64,000 nt of DNA from Sulfurovum sp. Lineage in GTDB: Bacteria > Campylobacterota > Campylobacteria > Campylobacterales > Sulfurovaceae. The DNA lies in contig JAMOTK010000050.1 in NCBI GenBank assembly GCA_027062365.1, positions 40,636 through 104,635 on the forward strand, written 5' to 3'. Numbering within the stretch: the first letter of the stretch is position 1; each line of letters starts with the position of its first letter. The notes beneath the pieces were generated by a model that saw only the letters and a program-made list of their open reading frames with translations, made no database searches and was not told the origin of the DNA. Position numbers and translations under genes: made by a program. Positions 10,705-21,729 of the stretch are shown piece by piece.

Positions 10705-11901
10705 ATGATTCTCTCCGATCGCATACAAATTCTTTCTCCCTCTATTACTATTGCTATCTCTTCACTTGCTCGTGACTTAAAAGCTCAAGGAAGAGATATA
10801 CTCTCTTTTGCAGCAGGAGAGCCAGATTTTTCTACCCCTCTAGGTATCAAAAATGAAGCGATTAAAGCTATTAATGATGGATTCACACGCTATACAGCCG
10901 TAGCTGGTATCCCTGAAGTACTCAACGCCATTGCGATCAAACTCAAAAGAGATAACAATCTAAGTTATGAGTCGTCAGATATTATCGTGAGTAATGGTGC
11001 AAAACAATCACTTTTTAATCTCTTTCAAGCCACACTCAATCCCCAAGATGAAGTCATCATCCCTGCACCATATTGGGTTACCTATCCTGAACTAGTCAAA
11101 TACGCAGGGGCTGTACCTATTACTATAGATACCAATGAACGTAGTGGATTCAAAATTACAGCTGACCAACTCCAAGAGGCGATTACAGCGAAGACAAAAA
11201 TGCTTATCTTGACCACACCATCTAACCCCACAGGTTCAGTCTATTCTAAAAAAGAGTTAAAAGCATTGGCTGAAGTGCTTAAAGGTACAGATATTATCGT
11301 AGCCTCAGATGAGATGTATGAGAAACTTGTGTATGGTATCGATTTTGTAGCCTCTGCTAGTATCTCTGAAGATATGTATCAACGTACGGTAACTATCAAT
11401 GGTCTTAGTAAATCTGTAGCCATGACAGGGTGGCGTTTTGGATATTTGGCAACCCCAAATAAAGAACTCATTTCTGCGATGAATAAGCTCCAAAGCCAAA
11501 GTACTTCGAATATCAATTCTATTACACAAAAAGCAGCGATACCTGCCCTTTTGGGAGAAGTAGATACAGAGATAGAAAGCATGAGAAGAGCGTTTGAGTC
11601 TCGTGCTACAGAAGCTGTAGAGCTTTTTAATGAGCTTGATGGTATCTCCGTACTCAAACCCCAAGGTGCATTTTATCTTTTTGTCAATATTAAAGATATT
11701 TCTAATGATTCTTTGCAGTTTTGTGAAGAGTTACTGCAAAGCACTGGTGTAGCAGTTGTCCCAGGTATAGGCTTTGGGTCAGAGGGATACTTTCGATTTT
11801 CATTTGCTACAGATATGACTACCATACGTGAGGGCATTAGACGTATTGAAAAATTTTTAAAACAAAGAAAACGAACACTAGAAAAGAAAAGTAATGTATA
11901 A
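10705..11901 (+). CDS. PLP-dependent aspartate aminotransferase
   Basis: FAAGEPDFSTP...SNGAKQSLFNLF...TPSNPTGSVYS...NGLSKSVAMTGWRFGYL (PLP Lys); start at ATG 10705. Confidence 0.9.
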   Translation: MILSDRIQILSPSITIAISSLARDLKAQGRDILSFAAGEPDFSTPLGIKNEAIKAINDGFTRYTAVAGIPEVLNAIAIKLKRDNNLSYESSDIIVSNGAKQSLFNLFQATLNPQDEVIIPAPYWVTYPELVKYAGAVPITIDTNERSGFKITADQLQEAITAKTKMLILTTPSNPTGSVYSKKELKALAEVLKGTDIIVASDEMYEKLVYGIDFVASASISEDMYQRTVTINGLSKSVAMTGWRFGYLATPNKELISAMNKLQSQSTSNINSITQKAAIPALLGEVDTEIESMRRAFESRATEAVELFNELDGISVLKPQGAFYLFVNIKDISNDSLQFCEELLQSTGVAVVPGIGFGSEGYFRFSFATDMTTIREGIRRIEKFLKQRKRTLEKKSNV

Positions 11902-13999
11902 TTTCTTTAAGATTATTCTTTTCGTCTCTATTTTATTTGGAGGGCTTCATGCTGAAGACAATAACACACGTAAAGATATAAACTTTTCACTCATTATCTC
12001 TGGTGGGGTCAGTTTAGGTGCCTATGAAGCTGGGTATAATTGGGCTGTTATCAAACTACTATCAGATATTAAAAATAACAGTACCTTAGTCAATCCATAC
12101 CTCAAATCTGTAGCAGGTGCATCTGCTGGGTCTATCAATGCTTTGCTCTCTGCTATGTATTGGTGTCAAAAAGATTCTATACCTTTACACAATAGCATTG
12201 ATGACAATCTTTTTTATGAAACATGGGTGAATCTAGGCATAGAAGATTTGATTATCAAAGGAAAAGACCCCGAAAATAAAAGTTCTCTCTTTACCCGTAA
12301 AGGCTTAGAATCCAAAGGTAGAAAAATCATCAAACACATGAAAAAGCCTATCTTTAAAAAAGGCTGTGAAGTACCTCTAGGCGTTTCAGTCACCAAGGTC
12401 AAGCCTATCATCGAAAAAATACATGGTATCAAAATTAAAAATCAAAACTTTTCTGTACCGTTAGCCTTTAAAGAGCAAAATGGTAAAGGTATCGTAATCA
12501 ATAAACCTTTACCTGATACAGGAGATTTTTACCTCTCCATCCCTGATATAGACAAAGACAGACAAAAGCTTGTCACTCTTCTTTTTGCTTCGGGGGCTTT
12601 CCCTGGGGCGTTTCAACAAGTAAAACTTGATTATGAATATAAAGGCATTAAGCACTCCAACTACTTTATCGATGGTGGAATCTATGATAATGTACCTTTA
12701 GATTTGGCAATAGCACTAAGTGCTGAGGCTTCGACTTTTTTCTTTATGGACCCTAGCAATATGCGAAAAGAGAAAGAGGTAGAAGATATTGATGCCAAAG
12801 AAGAGATACCCTTAGGATTTATCCAAACCAATCTTATGCCTGTATTTAGTAGTTTTGATATTATGCAATCGATGAAACTCTATGAAGCTATCAATCAAAA
12901 TTTTAGAGGAGATAGCGATAAAAAATTAGTACTCTCTTCACGCTACCATCCTATTACAGGTAAATACTTAGGGCATTTTGGGGCATTTTTAGACCAAAAC
13001 TTTCGTATCTATGACTACTATGTCGGTGTCTATGATGCTATATATCATTTATCAAATGCTTTTCAACGTCAGTATCCAGAAAAATTTTCTGCGATGACAC
13101 AGGTTGATGTAATGAACTTTCTTAAAGAATCACTACACATGGCACAAGGCTCTGAAGCATTACAAGCCTATACACTCTTTTTAAATACAGAATTTCACCA
13201 TAGTAAACCCAAAATAACCAATCGTTTTTCTGCTATTTATAATGCTTTTAATATAGAAAAAACCGATGCAAAACGTTATGAAACAGATGATTTTAAAGCA
13301 TTCCTTAGTAAACTAGATATGCGTTATCTTAAAACACAGAATAATAGTTTTGTGCAACATGCCAAAGAAGATATAGACAACTGGCACAAACGTCCATTAC
13401 GATTTATAGTAAATCGTGTAACAAGTATAGAAAATGATAGAGCAGAAATTCATGAAGACCATAGTGGTTTTGCTAATCTTACGAGCTTAACAGCATGGGC
13501 TGCTAGTACCTATCTCAAAGAAAAAAATGGATGGCAACTTTTTCCTTTAGATGTCCCTCACGACAAAGGACTAGAAGATTATCGTACAGCACTCAAATTT
13601 ATCCCTAGTGAGATTGCTACTGATTTAAGTAACGGTGGTTTGAGTTTAGGATATACAGCAATATACTATGAAAAGATGGATTTTCTTAGTGGATTTGAAG
13701 TAAAAGGGTCTTATGTTGTAGCAGATAAGACCACCAATTTTGTACGTATAGATACCAATGCATTTAAAGAGTATGATGATACATTTAAGTTAGGAGGGGG
13801 ATTGAGTTTCTTTGCAAATACCCAAGGTGATTTATACAATAAAGATACGGCGTATGGGTTTAATGCCTATGTCGATGTCTTAGACATCTTTAGGTTAACA
13901 TATGTCATCAGAGCAGGAAATAGCGATGAGACAGACAGAAACTATCTCTACTTTGGGATAGAAAACATCCCAAGTCTTATCTACTGGCTCACAAGATAA
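11894..13999 (+). CDS. Patatin-like phospholipase family protein, exported
   Basis: Signal peptide; SLIISGGVSLGAYEAGYNWAV, GASAGSINALLSAM (GxSxG), YFIDGGIYDNVPLDLA; overlaps preceding gene by 8 bp. Confidence 0.85.
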   Translation: MYNFFKIILFVSILFGGLHAEDNNTRKDINFSLIISGGVSLGAYEAGYNWAVIKLLSDIKNNSTLVNPYLKSVAGASAGSINALLSAMYWCQKDSIPLHNSIDDNLFYETWVNLGIEDLIIKGKDPENKSSLFTRKGLESKGRKIIKHMKKPIFKKGCEVPLGVSVTKVKPIIEKIHGIKIKNQNFSVPLAFKEQNGKGIVINKPLPDTGDFYLSIPDIDKDRQKLVTLLFASGAFPGAFQQVKLDYEYKGIKHSNYFIDGGIYDNVPLDLAIALSAEASTFFFMDPSNMRKEKEVEDIDAKEEIPLGFIQTNLMPVFSSFDIMQSMKLYEAINQNFRGDSDKKLVLSSRYHPITGKYLGHFGAFLDQNFRIYDYYVGVYDAIYHLSNAFQRQYPEKFSAMTQVDVMNFLKESLHMAQGSEALQAYTLFLNTEFHHSKPKITNRFSAIYNAFNIEKTDAKRYETDDFKAFLSKLDMRYLKTQNNSFVQHAKEDIDNWHKRPLRFIVNRVTSIENDRAEIHEDHSGFANLTSLTAWAASTYLKEKNGWQLFPLDVPHDKGLEDYRTALKFIPSEIATDLSNGGLSLGYTAIYYEKMDFLSGFEVKGSYVVADKTTNFVRIDTNAFKEYDDTFKLGGGLSFFANTQGDLYNKDTAYGFNAYVDVLDIFRLTYVIRAGNSDETDRNYLYFGIENIPSLIYWLTR

Positions 14000-14012
14000 A
14001 ATATATAAGTTT

Positions 14013-14037
14013 CAAAGAAGCAACTAACGCTTCTTTG
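14013..14037. terminator. Hairpin between convergent genes (probable bidirectional terminator)
   Basis: caaagaagc-aactaac-gcttctttg, 9-bp perfect arms, between patatin (+) and DedA (-). Confidence 0.55.
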
Positions 14038-14578
14038 TCATATACTCCATGAGGTACCATACCGACCCAACGATAGAAAAGAGTATCACAGGTGCTATCC
14101 ATGGATTTTCTTTAATATAAGAAAACATTGAGATGATACCTTCACTCGAATAATAAGCCGAAAGCCCAATCGTACATACAAAAATAATAGAAGCAAAAAT
14201 ATTATAAAACCCAAATTTCTTAAAGTCATACTTTGAAAGAGCCATAGAGAGTGGTACTAATGTTTTGATACCATATAAAAACTTTTGTATAAAGATAGCC
14301 CATATCCCATACTTACGCATAATCAGTGTTGCCAATGCTATCTTACGTTTGTGCTTTGCAAAATAAGGTTGTATCTCCTTTTTTTGATAACGTCCAAGAT
14401 AAAAAAGAAACATATCTCCTAAATAATTAGAAACCGTAGCCACTACCAACACCGTCACTAAATCCATCTTTCCCATATAAGCAAAAACCCCAGCCGCAGC
14501 CACAATAAACAAAGAACCCCCAAAAGCAAAAAAAGCAACAGCAAAATAGCCCCACGTTTCCAATGACGAAAAATCCAT
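14024..14578 (-). CDS. DedA-family membrane protein (SNARE-associated Golgi protein family)
   Basis: AVFFAFGGSLFIVAAAG...NYLGDMFLFYLGRY...FIQKFLYGIKTLVPLSMALSKYDFKKFGFYN. Confidence 0.8.
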   Translation of the reverse strand: MDFSSLETWGYFAVAFFAFGGSLFIVAAAGVFAYMGKMDLVTVLVVATVSNYLGDMFLFYLGRYQKKEIQPYFAKHKRKIALATLIMRKYGIWAIFIQKFLYGIKTLVPLSMALSKYDFKKFGFYNIFASIIFVCTIGLSAYYSSEGIISMFSYIKENPWIAPVILFSIVGSVWYLMEYMTKKR

Positions 14579-14726
14579 AAAATATCCTAAAATTAAAGTA
14601 AGAAATCATAGCTAAAATACAATATGATTTCTCTTTTTATCGTATTTGAACTTAAAATCTAAGAAAATTATGATTTATATCTAGTTTAAGCTATAATCTT
14701 TTATCATATACAAGAAAGTAACCCTT

Positions 14727-15782
14727 ATGAAAATACTCGTCTCAGCCTTAGAACCTTCCTCTAATCTTCATCTCAAAGAAGTGATTAAACATACACAAGG
14801 CATTGAGCTTATTGGTATTTTTGATAAGAGTATCAAAGAAGGTATACCTCTTTATGATATTTCACAAATGGCTATTATGGGTATCGTAGATGCACTCAAA
14901 AAATTGCGTTGGTTTTTTAAAGTAGCTGATGAGATGGTAGCATTGGCTTCTGAGGCTGATAAGATACTACTCATGGACTCTTCTGGGTTTAATCTACCTT
15001 TGGCTAAAAAGCTAAAAAAAGCATACCCAAATAAAGAGATAATCTACTACATCTTACCCCAGATATGGGCTAGTCGTCCCAAACGTGCTGTAGCCCTAGA
15101 AAAGTACTGCGACACTCTCTTAGGGATACTTCCCTTTGAGATAGACTATTATCCACAAGGAAAGGCTAGGTATGTGGGGCATCCTTTGCTTGATGAGATA
15201 GATATACATAGAGATGAATCTAAGGTTCAAGGGTGCATTGCCTTTATGCCAGGGAGTCGCAAATCTGAAATTACACGATTAATGCCTATATTTTTAGAAC
15301 TCAGACGTAAACTAGGCAATGATATATGTCCTATTTTAGTCATTCCCCCCTCTTTTGACCGTCATAAAATTGCCAAACTCTACAAAGGCTATAGAGAATT
15401 TGAAATTGTTAGAGATACACATAAAGCACTAACACGTTCAGAATTTGCTTTTATATGTTCAGGGACGGCTACCCTAGAATCTGCACTCATAGGCACACCT
15501 TTTAGCTTGGTATATATCGCTAAAAAGATAGATTTTTTTGTAGGCACAAGACTACTAGGCATCACACAAGTAGGCTTAGCCAATATTATACTTACCCACC
15601 ACAATCAAAGTACCTTACACAATGAGATACTACAAGAAGATGTCACGGTAGATAATCTCCTAAAAGAGTACCAGCAAACAGACAAAACGATTTTTAACCA
15701 AAAAGCCAAAGAGTTAAAGAACTATCTTTCTCATGGTAGCTCTAAAAATGTGGCTAAAGTATTGATGAATAAAATAGTATAG
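14727..15782 (+). CDS. lpxB: Lipid-A-disaccharide synthase
   Basis: MKILVSALEPSSNLHLKEV..., LPQIWASRPKRA, YVGHPLLDE, FMPGSRKSEI, CSGTATLESALIGTP. Confidence 0.93.
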   Translation: MKILVSALEPSSNLHLKEVIKHTQGIELIGIFDKSIKEGIPLYDISQMAIMGIVDALKKLRWFFKVADEMVALASEADKILLMDSSGFNLPLAKKLKKAYPNKEIIYYILPQIWASRPKRAVALEKYCDTLLGILPFEIDYYPQGKARYVGHPLLDEIDIHRDESKVQGCIAFMPGSRKSEITRLMPIFLELRRKLGNDICPILVIPPSFDRHKIAKLYKGYREFEIVRDTHKALTRSEFAFICSGTATLESALIGTPFSLVYIAKKIDFFVGTRLLGITQVGLANIILTHHNQSTLHNEILQEDVTVDNLLKEYQQTDKTIFNQKAKELKNYLSHGSSKNVAKVLMNKIV

Positions 15783-15911
15783 TGTCTCTTTTCTATTTTA
15801 TACGACAACTTTAATTAACATAATAACAATTCTATCAATAATATAGTAATAAATGAAATGAAAAACAGATTATCCTTGTCAAGTTTTATAAATTTAGATA
15901 AAATACATCTT

Positions 15912-16502
15912 ATGAAAGAAAAAATAAAAATATTTACAACAACCATCACAGCAGGTACACATAAGGGTAAGAAAATTGAGATACCTGATATATTTACGAC
16001 TCGTAGTTCTAAAGGTATCCTCAAAGAGTCACTTTTTAATACCTTACAGTTTGACATTATAGACAAAAACTTTGTAGAGGTTTTTTCTGGGTCGGGGTCT
16101 ATAGGATTAGAGGCGTTAAGCCGTGGAGCGAATGAAGCCTACTTCATCGAGTATAATCGTATTGCCTTCAAATGCCTAGAAGCCAATGTTCAACGGATAG
16201 CACCTTATAAGTCTCATCTATTTTTTGGGGATAGCTTTGAAAAGTTTGAAATGATTCATACGATGATAGAAAAGTCTAAAGTAAAAACATACTTTTACTT
16301 CGACCCTCCCTTTGCTACTCGTGATGGGATGGATGATGTTTACGATAAGACTATTACACTGATAGAAAGTATTTCTCCTGAGATTTGTGAGATGGTGATA
16401 GTAGAACATATGTCTAATCTAGACATGCCTCAAAGTATCGGTAAACTGACACAAAGTAAACGTAAAAAGTTTGGTCGTAGTACAATGACATATTATAAAT
16501 AG
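15912..16502 (+). CDS. rsmD: RsmD-family 16S rRNA (guanine(966)-N(2))-methyltransferase
   Basis: TRSSKGILKESLFNTLQFDI...FVEVFSGSGSIGLEALSRGA...YFYFDPPFA; start chosen at ATG 15912. Confidence 0.88.
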   Translation: MKEKIKIFTTTITAGTHKGKKIEIPDIFTTRSSKGILKESLFNTLQFDIIDKNFVEVFSGSGSIGLEALSRGANEAYFIEYNRIAFKCLEANVQRIAPYKSHLFFGDSFEKFEMIHTMIEKSKVKTYFYFDPPFATRDGMDDVYDKTITLIESISPEICEMVIVEHMSNLDMPQSIGKLTQSKRKKFGRSTMTYYK

Positions 16503-16512
16503 TATTTTAATT

Positions 16513-17076
16513 TTATGCTAATTTATGTTTCCAGTAAGTAATCCATGTACTTCGTAGTTTTGACTTTTTGACTTTGCTTAGTTTTTTGGGAAGATTTTGA
16601 CGCAAGTTTTTTTCAAGTGTTTTGGTAAGTTTTTTGTTTTTCATAATGGCATTAAATCCACCTGCTCCTTGTTGATGTGTTGCGTAAAGTGTAAAGGCTG
16701 ATACTTTATAACCACGTTTTTTTAGACTTTTAATATTGTCTCTCATAATTGCTCTAAAAATTTTATCTTGGTTGTATGATATTTTCCATAAATATTTAGG
16801 GATATTTAGTTTTTTAGCATAGTATGTAGCAGTACTAGGCATTATCTGATAACGTCCATAGGCACCTGAACGGTGATTTTTGACATCATAGGCACCTGAT
16901 GTTGTCTCTAGCTTTACAAGTTTTTCAACAATGATTTTTAGGTTTGCTTGTTTCATGCCCGAAAATTTTGCTAATTTAGCACAAGAAGCTTGTGCCGTAC
17001 TACTTACAAAAAGCATTACTAGTGGTACAGAGAATTTTTTAATCTTTCTTTTTATTATATTTTTTAATCTTTTCAT
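16513..17076 (-). CDS. Exported lytic transglycosylase-like protein
   Basis: Signal peptide; KLETTSGAYDVKNHRSGAYGRYQIMPSTATYYA (Glu + GRYQIMP SLT-like motif). Confidence 0.7.
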   Translation of the reverse strand: MKRLKNIIKRKIKKFSVPLVMLFVSSTAQASCAKLAKFSGMKQANLKIIVEKLVKLETTSGAYDVKNHRSGAYGRYQIMPSTATYYAKKLNIPKYLWKISYNQDKIFRAIMRDNIKSLKKRGYKVSAFTLYATHQQGAGGFNAIMKNKKLTKTLEKNLRQNLPKKLSKVKKSKLRSTWITYWKHKLA

Positions 17077-17243
17077 ATTAGTTTACCCCAAATATTTGAT
17101 AATTTATATTCTTTATTATAGCATGTTATAATTAATATCTACACTCTTGTAAAATATCGAAAAAAATGACCTCTAAATATAATGTATTAAAATACATTAG
17201 GGTACAATAATATAGTATATTTTAGATTTTAAGGAAAAGCAAT

Positions 17244-18623
17244 ATGATGCCTACAGAACGATACGAAAAACTTAAAGAATATCTCTCAGAAGAGAATCCT
17301 ATTTTATTAGATGTGATTAGTAAATATGAAGATTTGGATACAATAGGACATAAAATGGGCTTTATTAGCGCTGATGAAACCTATACTAGCCACATTTCAT
17401 GGTGGCCTATGATTTCTATACTTGGTACTTTTTCAGCAGGAAAATCAACATTTATCAATCAATACATGGGAGCAGATATTCAACAAAGTGGTAACCAAGC
17501 TGTAGATGATAAATTTACCGTCTTATGCTATGGTCACAATGAAGAGCCTGTAACCCTACCAGGACTAGCTCTTGATGCTGACCCTCGTTTTCCTTTTTAC
17601 AATATCAGTAAAGAAGTCAATAAAGTAGACCCAGGAGAAGGCAATCGTGTCAATCTTTATCTACAACTCAAAACATTAAAATCAGAGAAGATAAAAGGGA
17701 AAATTCTTATAGACTCTCCAGGATTTGATGCAGACAGCCAAAGGGATGGTGTTTTACGTATTACCAATCACATGGTAGAAATGTCTGATTTGGTCTTGGT
17801 CTTTTTTGATGCACGTCATCCTGAACCAGGGGCTATGCGTGATACACTCAAACACTTAGTTGCTACAACGATAGAACATAAAGATGCCAATAAAGTACTC
17901 TATATCCTCAATCAAATAGACACATCAGCCAAAGAAGACAACCTTGAAGATGTCATAGGTTCATGGCAAAGAGCTTTGGCAAATGAAGGTCTAATCTCAG
18001 GTAATTTTTATGCTATTTATAATGAAAATGCTGCCAATGCTATAGAAGACAAAGCCTTAGAAGAGCGTCTAAAAAGAAAAAAAGATACAGACTTAGCACA
18101 AATTATGGAACGTATGGATCAAGTAAGTGTAGAACGTGCCTATCGTATTGTTAAATCTCTTGAAAATTTTGCCAAAGAGATGAAAGAAGAGAAAATACCT
18201 TTACTTAAAGAGGCACTTCATCTATGGTGGAAGAAAGTACTCTTTGCAGATTTAGGTATGTTAATCTTAATTATTTTAGCATTGGCTTTTAGCCATTCTC
18301 AGTTTGATGCCTTATCAAATGTTTTGACTTCTCCTTTACAATTTATGAGTATCGCAGGTATTTCTTCTATACTTCTATTGATTACACATATCAAGGCACG
18401 TAGTATTTTTGCAAATAAAGCAGCCAAAAAATGGGAATCAAAAGACATCGCTATCTCTCAAGCGATAGAACACAATACACGATGGTGGAAACATACAGTA
18501 GGTATAGGTGGACGAAGTTGGCATAAAAAGACTAAAGCTAAACTTGCAGTACTTGAAGCACAAGGAAGAACATTGATACAAAAGCTCAATGATCAATATG
18601 TAAGTCCAAATGGTCAAAAGTAA
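17244..18623 (+). CDS. Dynamin-family (EHD-like) membrane GTPase
   Basis: P-loop GTFSAGKSTFIN, G3 DSPGFDADSQRDG, G4-like NQID; two C-terminal hydrophobic helices (VLFADLGMLILIILALAF, SIAGISSILLLITHI). Confidence 0.82.
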   Translation: MMPTERYEKLKEYLSEENPILLDVISKYEDLDTIGHKMGFISADETYTSHISWWPMISILGTFSAGKSTFINQYMGADIQQSGNQAVDDKFTVLCYGHNEEPVTLPGLALDADPRFPFYNISKEVNKVDPGEGNRVNLYLQLKTLKSEKIKGKILIDSPGFDADSQRDGVLRITNHMVEMSDLVLVFFDARHPEPGAMRDTLKHLVATTIEHKDANKVLYILNQIDTSAKEDNLEDVIGSWQRALANEGLISGNFYAIYNENAANAIEDKALEERLKRKKDTDLAQIMERMDQVSVERAYRIVKSLENFAKEMKEEKIPLLKEALHLWWKKVLFADLGMLILIILALAFSHSQFDALSNVLTSPLQFMSIAGISSILLLITHIKARSIFANKAAKKWESKDIAISQAIEHNTRWWKHTVGIGGRSWHKKTKAKLAVLEAQGRTLIQKLNDQYVSPNGQK

Positions 18624-18627
18624 AAAG

Positions 18628-18647
18628 TGTGCGACTATCGTCGCACA
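18628..18647. terminator. Hairpin between convergent genes (probable bidirectional terminator)
   Basis: tgtgcgac-tatc-gtcgcaca, 8-bp perfect arms, GC-rich, between GTPase (+) and pckA (-). Confidence 0.55.
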
Positions 18648-18660
18648 TTAGTAAAGAGTA

Positions 18661-20250
18661 TTATATTTGTGGTCCTGCTGATGAGTAGTCAAATTCTCCA
18701 CCGTTATCATCATAACGAGCAAAGTTTTCTTTAAACATTTTAGCTAATTTGTGTAGCATTGCATCATAATCTTCTTTATTTTCCCAAGTATTTCGAGGAT
18801 TTAGGACAGCTGTATCCACACCTGTGAGGGTAGTAGGAATAGCCAGATTAAAGATGTCAAGCATCTCAAACTCTGTATGGTTGATAGCACCAGATAAAAT
18901 ACCATCAATACATGCTCTTGTATTTTTGATACTCATACGTTTTCCTATACCATAAGGCCCACCTGTCCAACCTGTATTGACAAGATATACATTCACTTCA
19001 TGCTTATCTATCTTTTCACCTAAAAGCTTTGCGTAAGCCGTAGGATGTAACGGTAAGAATGCCTCACCAAAACATGCAGAGAATGTAGCCATAGGCTCCG
19101 TAATCCCTCTTTCGGTTCCTGCTACTTTAGCTGTATATCCTGAAAGGAAGTAATACATCGCTTGTTCTTTATTTAGCTTAGATACAGGAGGTAAAACACC
19201 AAAAGCATCTGCTGAAAGGAAGATAATATTATTTGGATGCCCTGCTTGTAAATCTTCTTTATGATTGACAATATGTTCTATAGGGTAAGAAACACGTGTG
19301 TTTTCTGTCTTAGAACCATCTTCATAGTCTACTTTACCATTTTCATCACAAACCACATTTTCTAGCAACGCATCTTTAACGATAGCCCCATAAATTTCTG
19401 GTTCTGATTTGGGGTCAAGGTTAATAACTTTCGCATAACATCCACCCTCAAAATTGAATACACCATGGTCATCCCATCCATGTTCATCATCACCTATTAA
19501 AGCTCTGTGAGGGTCTGTTGAGAGGGTAGTTTTTCCAGTACCTGAGAGTCCAAAGAACAAACATACATCTTCATTTTCCCCTACATTGGCAGAACAGTGC
19601 ATAGAAAGTTTACCTTCTAGTGGTAGCCAGTAGTTCATCATAGAAAAAATACCCTTTTTCATCTCACCACCATACCATGTACCACCGATGATAGAAGTAT
19701 TTTCTTCTACATTAAAGAGTACATACACATCAGAATGCATCCCATGTTCTTCATACTTTTCATTGGTTGTTTTACATGCGTTATAAACTGTAAAATCAGG
19801 TTCAAATTTTTCTAATTCAGACTCTGTAGGACGAATAAACATATTTTTTACAAAATGTGCTTGCCATGCTACTTCAGAAATAAAACGAATAGAACGCTTA
19901 GAAGCTGCACTAGCCCCTGCATAGACATCTGTGATATAAATATTTTTACCTGAAAGTTGTGTAAGCGTAATATCAAGAAGCTCATCATAGATTTTTTTGT
20001 CTATTTTGGTATTAATATTACCCCAAGAAATATTTTCATTAGAAGGTGATTGATCGACAAAATATTTATCTTTAGGACTACGTCCTGTGAAGATACCTGT
20101 GTCACACATGGCTGTGCCTGTTGTAGAGATTTTACACTCTGCATTTTTTACTTCGTGCTTTTGCAACTCATCATAACTCAAATTGTAGTAAACATCTCCG
20201 ATGTTTTTTAAACCTAGATTATTAAGTCCGTTGGGCATTTTAGTACTCAT
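18661..20250 (-). CDS. pckA: Phosphoenolpyruvate carboxykinase (ATP)
   Basis: [12 protein letters not shown]...[29 protein letters not shown]...[16 protein letters not shown]; start at MSTKMPNG. Confidence 0.96.
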   Translation of the reverse strand: MSTKMPNGLNNLGLKNIGDVYYNLSYDELQKHEVKNAECKISTTGTAMCDTGIFTGRSPKDKYFVDQSPSNENISWGNINTKIDKKIYDELLDITLTQLSGKNIYITDVYAGASAASKRSIRFISEVAWQAHFVKNMFIRPTESELEKFEPDFTVYNACKTTNEKYEEHGMHSDVYVLFNVEENTSIIGGTWYGGEMKKGIFSMMNYWLPLEGKLSMHCSANVGENEDVCLFFGLSGTGKTTLSTDPHRALIGDDEHGWDDHGVFNFEGGCYAKVINLDPKSEPEIYGAIVKDALLENVVCDENGKVDYEDGSKTENTRVSYPIEHIVNHKEDLQAGHPNNIIFLSADAFGVLPPVSKLNKEQAMYYFLSGYTAKVAGTERGITEPMATFSACFGEAFLPLHPTAYAKLLGEKIDKHEVNVYLVNTGWTGGPYGIGKRMSIKNTRACIDGILSGAINHTEFEMLDIFNLAIPTTLTGVDTAVLNPRNTWENKEDYDAMLHKLAKMFKENFARYDDNGGEFDYSSAGPQI

Positions 20251-20398
20251 AGTATCCTCTTTTGTACAAATATTTATAACATTAAACAAATTATATCCAT
20301 TTAACTTTATTACATGCTAAAGCATACATTAAAAAACACACATTCACTTATATTTTCTAATGTATACTTCCTCCAAAGAGAAAGCATTGTACGACTCT

Positions 20399-21727
20399 TT
20401 ATTTGAAGATAGAGAGTAACACACCAGCTGCGACAGCTGAACCAATCACACCTGCAACATTTGGACCCATTGCATGCATGAGCAAAATATTACCTGGTTT
20501 AGCATCAGAACCAACCTTAGAGACAACCCTAGCTGACATTGGGACAGCAGAGACACCTGCTGCTCCAATCAATGGGTTGATAGGTTCTTTACTATATTTA
20601 TTCATAACCTTAGCCATCAATACTCCTACAGCCGTACCAGCAGAGAAAGCCAAAAGACCAATAACCATAATCCCCATAGTCTCAGCTACCAAAAATTTAT
20701 CAGCTGCTAATTTAGATCCTACACCTAAACCAAGGAAGATAGTAACAACATTAATCAAAGAATTTTGCATCTCATTTGAAAGTCTATCAACCACACCTGA
20801 CTCTTTTGCAAAGTTACCAAATGTAAATGCCCCAATAAGTGGTGCTGACTCAGGTATGATAAAGATGGTAAGCATTAAAACAATGATAGGAAAGAAAAGC
20901 TTTTCAAGTCTATGTACTTTTCGTCCTGTCTTCATGACAATTTTACGTTCTTCTTCTGTAGTAAGCCACTTCATTATCGGAGGCTGAATTACAGGTACTA
21001 GAGCCATATATGAATAGGCTGCAACGGCAATAGCCCCTAGCATATCAGGTGCTAATCTATTGGCAATAAAGATAGAAGTTGGTCCATCTGCTCCACCGAT
21101 AATAGAGATAGCAGATGCATCTTGTAAAGAAAACCCAATCGCAACTGCTCCAATAAGTGAACCAAAGATACCAAACTGAGCAGCCCCACCAAGGATAGCT
21201 GTTTTAGGGTTTGCCAAAAGTGGACCAAAGTCTGTCATTGCTCCTACACCCATGAAAATCAGAAGAGGGAAAAATTCATTGGCAATTCCCATATTGTAAA
21301 TAATACCTAGCATACCATGCTCTCCACCCATCCCTGCTAGAGGAATATTGGCAAGAAGACCACCAAAGGCGATAGGAATTAAAAGTAAAGGTTCAAAGTT
21401 TTTAGCAATAGCCAAATAGAAAAGAATGAATACTAAGATAATCATAATAATACGACCCAAAGAAGATTCAAACCAATTCATTTCTCTTTCATAGTTAGCG
21501 CCTTTAGGTTCTGACGTTTTTTCACCATCATTTAAATCGATAATGGCATTAATTCCCGTAGTTTCCCAAAAACTAGATAAAAGCTGTGTGATTGTTTTTG
21601 GTTCATAGTGCTTTTCTACTTTTTCGATAGGTGCAGTAGGAGCTGTAGGCTCACTACTTGCTTGTACCATAGAAGTAGATGCCCAAAAGACAAATAGTAA
21701 CGACAGTAAAAGGTGTTTGAGCTTCAT
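20399..21727 (-). CDS. oadB: Sodium ion-translocating decarboxylase beta subunit
   Basis: [37 protein letters not shown]...[36 protein letters not shown]. Confidence 0.94.
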   Translation of the reverse strand: MKLKHLLLSLLFVFWASTSMVQASSEPTAPTAPIEKVEKHYEPKTITQLLSSFWETTGINAIIDLNDGEKTSEPKGANYEREMNWFESSLGRIIMIILVFILFYLAIAKNFEPLLLIPIAFGGLLANIPLAGMGGEHGMLGIIYNMGIANEFFPLLIFMGVGAMTDFGPLLANPKTAILGGAAQFGIFGSLIGAVAIGFSLQDASAISIIGGADGPTSIFIANRLAPDMLGAIAVAAYSYMALVPVIQPPIMKWLTTEEERKIVMKTGRKVHRLEKLFFPIIVLMLTIFIIPESAPLIGAFTFGNFAKESGVVDRLSNEMQNSLINVVTIFLGLGVGSKLAADKFLVAETMGIMVIGLLAFSAGTAVGVLMAKVMNKYSKEPINPLIGAAGVSAVPMSARVVSKVGSDAKPGNILLMHAMGPNVAGVIGSAVAAGVLLSIFK

Positions 21728-21729
21728 GC

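Noticed and set aside
20403-20987. 194-aa plus-strand ORF opposite oadB
   Set aside because: Shadow ORF of a clear oadB coding frame; low-complexity A/T/P/I composition.
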